Below are positions 45,330 to 51,687 of a stretch of 51,687 nt of DNA, one piece after another (within the stretch, counting starts at the first letter, position 1; each line of letters opens with the position of its first letter). Origin of the DNA: Branchiostoma floridae (taxonomy: Eukaryota > Chordata > Leptocardii > Amphioxiformes > Branchiostomatidae). The stretch spans positions 21,120,024 to 21,171,710 of the forward strand of contig NC_049989.1 in the NCBI RefSeq assembly GCF_000003815.2, given 5' to 3'. Below the pieces are notes generated by a model, which saw only the letters and a program-made list of their open reading frames with translations, was not told where the DNA came from and did not search any database. Both the position numbers and the translations under genes were made by a program.

Positions 45330-45640
45330 CAATGCCTCTGGAACAAGAAACCGTGAGTTTGATCCCGGCTGTGTCGCTAACCCAACATTCACGCTACTGG
45401 AAAGGGTCGCAGTCCTTAGGACAGGGCGCTAAACCATGGTCCACTTTTCATTGTGCTTGTCTAATAGAGCTAGGGGAATTTTCCCATAGAACGAACCTGT
45501 AAATAATGTACATAGCGTCTGTCTTCTCTGTAATGACAAGTGGAAGAATAGCCCTTCAGTGAGGTAAACTGGTTCAAGAGCACTATGATACCATATGAAA
45601 GTCGCTGTACTTTTGTATTAAGAAAGCCTTTATTTTATGT
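45330..45640 (+). mobile_element. SINE with tRNA-like head (locus C copy of the 3'-flank element)
   Basis: Most complete copy: a B-box-like GTTTGATCCCGGC near 45357, body with ggaaagggtcgcagtcctta, and end at AAGAAA (45620), a mutated form of the AATAAA of the other loci. Confidence 0.65.
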
Positions 45641-45644
45641 TTAG

Positions 45645-46199
45645 TCATCATTTACTCTAACTTAACTATTACAACAGGCACCAGGCCAAGGAAAACTAAA
45701 ACATAACAAAGAAACAAATTCGGCCAGAATGTAGAAACTATAAGTAAAAGTTATCTTTTACCTGAAAATACAAATTACATCATTCTGTACAATAACAGTC
45801 AGAGGTATATCCAAAACTAGACATACGATACGAGAAAAGTTGAAGTTTCAAACTTCCACTACATATTCTTAATATGGCTTTGACTCCTTAGCATTTGTAC
45901 AAATACAAATGAGATTATCCATGTCAGCCTACAGATGTAGACATAAACAATACCAATGGTGGAATGTCATTCTCCCTATTTGACGAAATTTGACTGTGTA
46001 TCATCTTATCGCGCTATAGGGCACTGGTAGCATGGTGGAGACTTTACGACCTGACTTCTATCATTAAATGTATCTATAAAGTACAACTATATTCCTGGCA
46101 ATGTATTTGCTGTCATTTCTTGGTTTGTAATCATTGTTTTGTATTATATTATATTACATATTACTGATTGGTAGCAGCATTTTGTGGTGACATCACCTT
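45645..46199. repeat. NLR 3'-flank block, locus C
   Basis: Collinear with the blocks at 9960, 12468 and 33114. It contains the 3' UTR of the minus-strand peroxidase; on the minus strand an AATAAA lies near 45630. Confidence 0.55.
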
Positions 46200-49131
46200 T
46201 CAGCCTCTAAGGCCACCGAAGTAGTCTGGAAATAGGAGAAAGAATGAAGTTGGTGAAAAGACTGCTGCACAGTTTAACAATGGAGCATGCTATAGTCTGA
46301 TGTAGTCACTATGATTGCAGTGCTAAGTCGAAGGTTAGACATCTAAATTTTAGATAAGGTACACAATACAGAAGTTACTCATAAATCACCTACAAAATCT
46401 GTACAATTGCTTCAACCCGACCTTCTAAATGTGAATTCCATGCATTGGGATGTATGTCATCAATGTAAGAACCCCCAAACCCATGCATTGGTGTTATCTC
46501 TGTCGGAACCCCCTAGGCCCTTTCACCAATCTCATCTCTGTCGGAACCCCCTAGGCCCTTGCACCAGCCTCATCTCTGTCAGAACCCCCTAGGCCCTTGC
46601 ACCAGTCTCATCTCTGTCGGAACCCCCTAGGCCCTTGCACCAATCTCATCTCTGTCGTCACTCCCTAGGCCCTTGCACCAGTCTCATCTCTGTCGAAACC
46701 CCCTAGGCCCTTGCACTAGTCTCATCTCTGTCGGAACCCCCTAGGCCCTTGCACCAGTCTCATCTCTGTCAGAACCCCCTAGACCCTTGCACCTGTCTCA
46801 TCTCTGTCGGAACCCCCTAGGCCCTTGCACCAGTCTCATCTCTGTTGGAATCCCCTAGGCCCTTGCACCAGTCTCATCTCTGTCGGGACCCCCTAGGCCC
46901 TTGCACCAGTCTCATCTCTGTCAGAACCCCCTAGGCCCTTGCACCAGTCTCATCTTTGTCAGAACCCCCTAGGCCCTTGCACCAGTCTCATCTCTGTCGG
47001 AACCCCCTAGGCCCTTGCACCACTCTCATCTCTGATGGACCCCCTAGGCCCTTGCACCAGTCTCATCTCTGTCGGAACCCCCTAGGCCCTTGCACCACTC
47101 TCATCTCTGATGGACCCCCTAGGCCCTTAGGTTTGCAACGCTCTTGTCTGTGGGTAATGTGCAAACTAACAGGCCTCATTGTTCTTGTCCCCGGTAAAAA
47201 CCATGGAATTTAAGGTTAAGACTGACCTGTGAAGAAGTCCCTGACCTGTCCCACGACAGTGGCGGACTCGCGCCAGGCGGAGAGGTCCATCTGCGGGATG
47301 GACGCGCAGGAGACCCGCCGGTTCCCCGGGCCGGGCAGCTCGAACACGTGCCGCTGCATGGAGCTCGTGTCGTCCGTGTTGTCGCACAGGACCCGCGCTA
47401 GCGTCACCTTACGGACCTCACCAAGCTGGCCTGGAGAGAAACCAGGAATGAAGGAATAAATGAAGGCCGGGCAGCTCGAACATGTGCCGCTGCATGGAGC
47501 TCGTGTCGTCCGTGTTGTCGCACAGGACCCGTGCTAGCGTCACCTTACGGACCTCACCCAGCTGGCCTGGAGAGAAACCAGGAATGAAGGAAGGGATTAA
47601 TGACCAATTTTGGTTTCCTTTCAATCAATCAATCAATCAATAATCTTCAATATTTCGATGAAAGTTAGACATCCAGGTGATAAGATATGCCAATAAAAGT
47701 ATCCAAACCCATATCCAGTTGCTTCAGTAACCTCTTTTTGACGTACAATAGTCTTAAGTTACATTGGATAGCCCTGTCGGCCTTGGCACAGAAAACCAAA
47801 TGCTAACATCATGACATTTTACGGTGATAAAGAAATGACTTACGTTCCTGGTTCTCTAACCAGAAGTGACGGATACAAGCATTTACAGTATACAGTACAA
47901 CGGAAATGACTTACGTTGCGAGAACTGTCCCTGGTTCTCAAACCAGAAGCGACGGATACAAGCATTTACAGTATACAGTACAACGGAAATTACTCACGTT
48001 GCGAGAACTGTCCCTGGTTCTCGAACCAGAAGCAACAGATACAAGCATTTACAGTATACAGTACAACGGAAATGACTTACGTTGCGAGAATTGTCCCTGG
48101 TTCTCGAACCAGAAGCGACGGATACCAGCATTTACAGTATACAGTACAACAGAAATGACTTACGTTGCGAGAACTGTCCCTGGTTCTCGAACCAGAAGCG
48201 GTCGCCCTTCCTGAGCTCGCGGAACTGGCGCCCGATCAGGCAGGTGAAGGTGGGGCCGAGGAGCCCGCCCGGGACGGAGCGCTCAGCCAGCCCGGCCGCG
48301 AACAGGTCGATGTCGTCCACGTGGCTAAAGGGAAGAACATTGTGTCAATGCAAGTCCACAGATTATACACAGTTGGCCCAATGTATCATCATAACTGAGT
48401 CACGGTGCGAGGAATTTTATGCGGAAGTTTCAAGCCGACTGTGACAAACGCTGCCGAAAATCTATGACAGCCTTTTCCGTAACTGAAGGCCGATGAAATT
48501 ACCCTGTGTGCCAGACCAGACCGGGCAGCCAGCCGGTTTGATTCGGCGGCCCAGGGCAGTTTGCCGGCCGATCTAAAGCTAGCGCAACCTGGAGATTTTC
48601 ACTGCACTTTACCACGGGCCCACTAACTCCCTCGGGGTAAACCTCACAGGAGCGCTAAGTTAGATTGGCAGCTCGCAGGCAGGAGGCATTGGCATTTCTT
48701 GCACGACTATCCCAAGAATGCCCTTAGCTTGTGATCGAACAACAAAACAACAGTACTGTTGGTAAAATGCTTTCTGCTAAAATAAAAAAAAAGTTACAGG
48801 TAAAGATATAAGCAATATTCACATCCGAATTACAAAGATAAGTTGTTCACCTGTACAGATCTGCCAGCTTGGCCCTTGTGGAGGCGTCGGGGATCTCGGT
48901 AGCCAGATCGTCGAAGCTGCGAGCGCGCGGCAGCCCGCACAGGACCCGCCAGGCGTTATACCCGGGCAGGCCGTGGTCGCGGCCCCGCTGGATGTTCAGC
49001 GCCGCCAGGTCCAGGCCGAGAGAGTCGGCCGGATCCGCGAACAGGTTCTTGGTCAAGCCGCTGACGATGAAGCGGTCCAACTTCTCATGCGGCGTGCTGG
49101 CCAGTCCGCGGACGATGGAGTCCAGCCCACC
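46200..49131 (-). CDS. Animal haem peroxidase, C-terminal four exons
   Basis: Exons on the minus strand are 48851-49131, 48164-48324, 47227-47430 and 46200-46225. Phases match at every junction (2, 1, 1). The first reads GGLDSIVRGLASTP and the signature LDLAALNIQRGRDHGLPGY; the second HVDDIDLFAAGLAE, GGLLGPTFTCLIG and KGDRFWFENQ; the third LGEVRKVTLARVLCDN and MDLSAWRE; the fourth DYFGGLRG and stop. The order matches the thyroid peroxidase/peroxidasin/ovoperoxidase superfamily. The distal and proximal haem histidines belong to upstream exons that are not in the window, and a promoter copy of the next NLR unit stands at 50110. Either the gene continues beyond the right edge or this is also a truncated duplicate. 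It converges on NLR-C. Confidence 0.88.
46430..47135. repeat. 38-bp minisatellite (locus C)
   Basis: About 17 units of the CCCCCTAGGCCCTTGCACC / TCTCATCTCTGTCGG type, more regular than the locus A array, in the last intron of the peroxidase. Confidence 0.92.
47431..47576 (-). repeat. Partial tandem duplication of the third peroxidase exon with its acceptor
   Basis: 47468-47566 repeats the first roughly 99 nt of exon 47227-47430 together with the acceptor (ctctccag), offset 136 bp. It lacks a donor. Remnants at 35175-35205 and 11665-11685 show the duplication predates the segmental copies. Confidence 0.85.
47577..47835. other. Peroxidase intron, no feature
   Basis: A short (ATCA)n run at 47622-47640; nothing else. 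Confidence 0.5.
47837..48185 (-). repeat. 83-bp minisatellite carrying a splice donor, about 4 units
   Basis: On the minus strand each unit has the end of the second peroxidase exon (TTCTGGTTCGAGAACCAG, GACAGTTCTCGCAAC) followed by GTAAGT and about 45 nt of intron. The most upstream copy is the true exon end at 48164. The copy at about 47840-47862 is diverged. Confidence 0.88.
48325..48850 (-). other. Peroxidase intron
   Basis: No feature recognised apart from a poly-A run near 48780. Confidence 0.5.
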
Positions 49132-49682
49132 CTGCACGGTGTTGTATACGTGATGAAATACAATGGAAAGAAATTGAAATCATTAGAAAAGATTGTGTAA
49201 AGATACTTAAGTCAAAAAGAAAATATAGCAACAACTTAAGCAAACTTGTAATTTCCGCTGTATTTAGCATTCCTTTATTCGCCGTATTATCAATAGAAAT
49301 TTTTTGTTAATACGATTTTTCTGACCCCTCTCCTCCTCCACGCTCGACCTCCTTGAAAAGCGGCCTTGAAGGCCGATGGAGTATTTTTTCGAGTTTAAAT
49401 AAAGGCACAAACAAACAAAACTATGTTGATATTCAAGCTCACTGAACTTTCATCTTTCGAGTTATTTTAGGCTAGTTTCTCAACTGATCTCCAATGTAGT
49501 TTATAGTTTAGGTGCGTGTGCGTGTGTGTGTTTCTGAGACGAGACGAGACCTCCAATCTGCGTGTTGAAGAACCCATGGGTCCGCTTGGTTTAAGGTATT
49601 TTACCATGATGTTATGAACTCCAGTCAAATATCAAACACAGGATAGAGTTCTTAAGCACAACTGTAACACGCGGTGCGAGTT
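49132..49682. other. Upstream of visible peroxidase exons; LINE-like tail at 49330-49420
   Basis: The sequence gcggccttgaaggccgatgg followed by aaataaaggcacaaacaaac resembles a CR1/L2-like LINE 3' end. A (GT)n run lies near 49515-49530. No further peroxidase exon was found. Confidence 0.5.
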
Positions 49683-49808
49683 TAATCTCCAAGCAGATCT
49701 ATTGGGGACAAAGACAATATCCAAGGACTAAACAGTGTCCAACTGGCCCCTGTTTGAATTACCCTTGGCTATATTGCCTTTGCCCCCGACAGATCTGCTT
49801 GGAGATTA
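49683..49808. mobile_element. Foldback MITE of about 126 bp
   Basis: The ends TAATCTCCAAGCAGATCT and AGATCTGCTTGGAGATTA are perfect inverted repeats, and pairing continues imperfectly inward (ggggacaaagacaatat with atattgcctttgcccc). It would form a long hairpin. The core motif ATCTGCTTGGAGA also occurs after the three 108-bp arrays. Confidence 0.8.
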
Positions 49809-50109
49809 GTGCTTGTTGTGATCAGACTAACACGTTACATTAACGGAGTGAATTAACCATCAGAAAGTGCATAGATTATGCTTAGTGTTATTCACTTGGA
49901 CCTACCCAGAGATGGGAGGATAGTCCCAGACCCGACAGGACTCAAGACTTGGTCATCATGAAAAGTATGAGATGAAACAATATTTGCTACAATCAAGACT
50001 CTTCAAGACTTTCTGGCAAAACATTTCTACTGAAGAAGTCCGCGAAGTGTGACTGTAATCAATCCATTAGGGGATTCAAACAATGGAATTTTTTAAAAAC
50101 TGCAATCCA
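49809..50109. other. Spacer, no feature seen
   Basis: No ORF or repeat partner recognised. Confidence 0.4.
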
Positions 50110-50478
50110 ATACAAAAGGCTCCGCCCTAGAGGCGCCGCCAATAAACCTCAGGTGGCCCCTTCACGGAACAGTCCATTTTTAACACGCAGGAGTAACAGC
50201 GGATAGTATTTCACAATATAACACAGTCAACTGCACAGTGTATATATTGTACATGTGGTTAGACATACATAACTGTTGCTATCTGATGTTTTAAGTGTTT
50301 GTTTTTTATCATTTTAAAGTGCATTTTGTTTCATGCATAGCTAAAATTTTAGTATTACCCCTAATGTCTAATAAACTATACCCATCCAAGATGGCGGTAA
50401 GCGACCAAGAAAAGAAAGTGTTGTCAAAGACGGCTTCAAGAAGTTGATGGAAGTTTTCAGGGGACAACCATGGAGAAA
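50110..50478 (+). promoter_or_regulatory. NLR promoter / first-exon copy 3 (next unit)
   Basis: Third copy of the block: GGCGCCGCCAATAA, then AAGATGGCGG at 50388-50397, then ATGGAGAAA and GTAAGTAC at 50479. The ETS-like site of the other copies is not conserved. Presumably the start of a fourth NLR gene beyond the window. Confidence 0.6.
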
Positions 50479-50806
50479 GTAAGTACAGATCCCGTCTGTC
50501 GACTGTTCAGAGTTTCAAGACCCGCCAGATATGTGTCATTTGTAGAAAATAGTTTAGAAAACAAGATCCTGACCAACGTAACGGTAACGTTACTTGTTTT
50601 TTTTCTAAACTAGAGTTCCATGACCTCATACCTTCGCCAAATAACATTGACCTTTGCGACAGCCATGAAGTGTAACAGCAGCTCATGATAATCCTTCAGC
50701 ATAATGTTAATCTGTTACATTTCAGAAACCATTTTTCAGTAAAAATCTAGCTTTGGTATGCAAATAATAATTCTAGTGCTTTATAGAAGAAGTACTGTAA
50801 GGCACA

Positions 50807-51405
50807 CTACTCTCATGTCCCTAATAAACGTACCGGGACGTTTATTTTTTTCAGCCTCACAATCCACCCGGTACGTTCTTATTTTGGACGGTACGTTTAT
50901 TTTTTTCTGAAAATTGGGGCTTTGCTAAGCCAGGACCCTCAAAGAATTGAAGTTTTTGGGGTTTCTGCCCATATTTCCGCGGTATTTTTGCTCAAAATTC
51001 ACTATTTGTCGGGCGAAACAGCGCGGATTTCCCCGCGTTTTGACCCGCGTACGCGGTACACTTTCAGTGATTTCGTTCCATCTCGCTATGACGCTACGAA
51101 GTAAATGTTGTTCTTGGGGGAAAATAAGACACCGCACTGACGTTTTGAAATACAATTTTTACATAAATAACTTTTAGTTTTAATTTAGTAGTAGTTTACA
51201 GTCTCTGTTTACATCGTAAACCAGCACCTTGCACGATGAATTTCCGGTCTTGTGGTTCCATGCTCTTTCGTCAGCGAGGCGGAAGAGTGATTCGTTCACA
51301 TAATAAATACTGGACGTAAAAATAACAACTATAAGTTTGTTTCCCTTGTGATATGAGTTTTGACGCCGCATATTCTCCAAAACGGCAGGAATTCGTCGGT
51401 AAAAA
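50807..51405 (-). repeat. Dispersed repeat, copy 2 (inverted partner of 3365-3977)
   Basis: Begins ctctcatgtccctaataaacg and ends at gaattcgtcggt; see the copy at 3365. It has the self-complementary AATAAACGT-accggg-ACGTTTATT motif at about 50823-50847. Confidence 0.75.
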
Positions 51406-51687
51406 CAGCAAGTTCATAATCATTTCTAAGCTTCAAACCGTCACAAACACTTTCCTCTGTAGATGCATGTGCCATTATGCCGAGAAGGTCACGTCGAAAT
51501 AAACTTTCTGTACGTAGGCTTATTTCTCCGGCAAAAATCAGCCTTAGTCTAGTTTTCACATAAAAAAGTTTCATGTAATAGATTTTAATCGTTTTTATAC
51601 CGTAATCACTGTATGTCATGCTACACATGAGAATTCTTTTTGCGACATTTTACCTTGGAAAAATGGAGTCGCCCACTGACCCCTAGT
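51406..51687. other. Window end, no gene recognised
   Basis: A short minus ORF (51329-51628) runs partly through the repeat and has no recognised domain. Confidence 0.4.

Noticed and set aside
47866-48214. Overlapping plus-strand ORFs with TDTSIYSIQYNG repeats
   Set aside because: Read-through of the 83-bp minisatellite.

Overview
The window looks like animal (deuterostome) genomic DNA, most probably amphioxus (Branchiostoma). The genes have introns with GT-AG boundaries. They are Death-NACHT-LRR immune receptors in a head-to-tail array, surrounded by a DIRS retrotransposon, LINE, SINE, Tc1-like and MITE remnants and by minisatellites built on splice junctions. The species call is an inference from gene type and repeat style; no marker gene fixes it. 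Five assembly gaps (runs of N) lie at 14802-15544, 17051-17271, 18757-18856, 21333-21432 and 23390-23489.

The backbone is a tandemly duplicated unit on the + strand: promoter and short first exon with an AAGATGGCGGC motif; small start exon; Death-domain exon; 17-19 codon linker exon; one very large NACHT-LRR exon; a roughly 21-codon terminal exon; a 108-bp minisatellite; a SINE-like 3' flank with a poly(A) signal; and, on the opposite strand, the last two exons of an animal haem peroxidase. Three NLR genes are visible. NLR-A (4315-7729) has no Death exon in view and a DIRS element plus another repeat upstream. NLR-B (about 21968-29968) is swollen by repeats, has a gap inside its Death exon and an uncertain 5' end. 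NLR-C (37303-43298) is complete at 1077 codons. A promoter copy at 50110-50478 announces a fourth unit beyond the right edge. A promoter copy at 12100-12456 runs straight into 3'-flank sequence and looks like the scar of a deleted unit.

The peroxidase at 46200-49131 (minus) keeps four exons with matching phases. The copies at 10494-11637 and 34362-35138 keep only the last two exons, so they travelled with the NLR duplications.

The most notable signal is that four separate minisatellites, plus one partial exon duplication, have repeat units that carry splice signals: a full mini-exon with a 65-nt mini-intron (108 bp, three loci), an acceptor (about 41 bp), a Kozak-ATG followed by a donor (27 bp), a donor (83 bp) and an acceptor with half an exon (136 bp). 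They sit at the 5' and 3' ends of the receptor genes and inside the peroxidase. A second signal is that the three NLR genes are almost identical except at the exposed positions of the LRR strands, as expected for diversifying recognition surfaces.

The remainder: 1-2780 DIRS element (minus); 13300-21300 a repeat-rich, gap-broken stretch with a probable uncollapsed haplotype; 24070-25290 an interrupted Tc1-like transposase; and an inverted repeat pair at 3365-3977 and 50807-51405.
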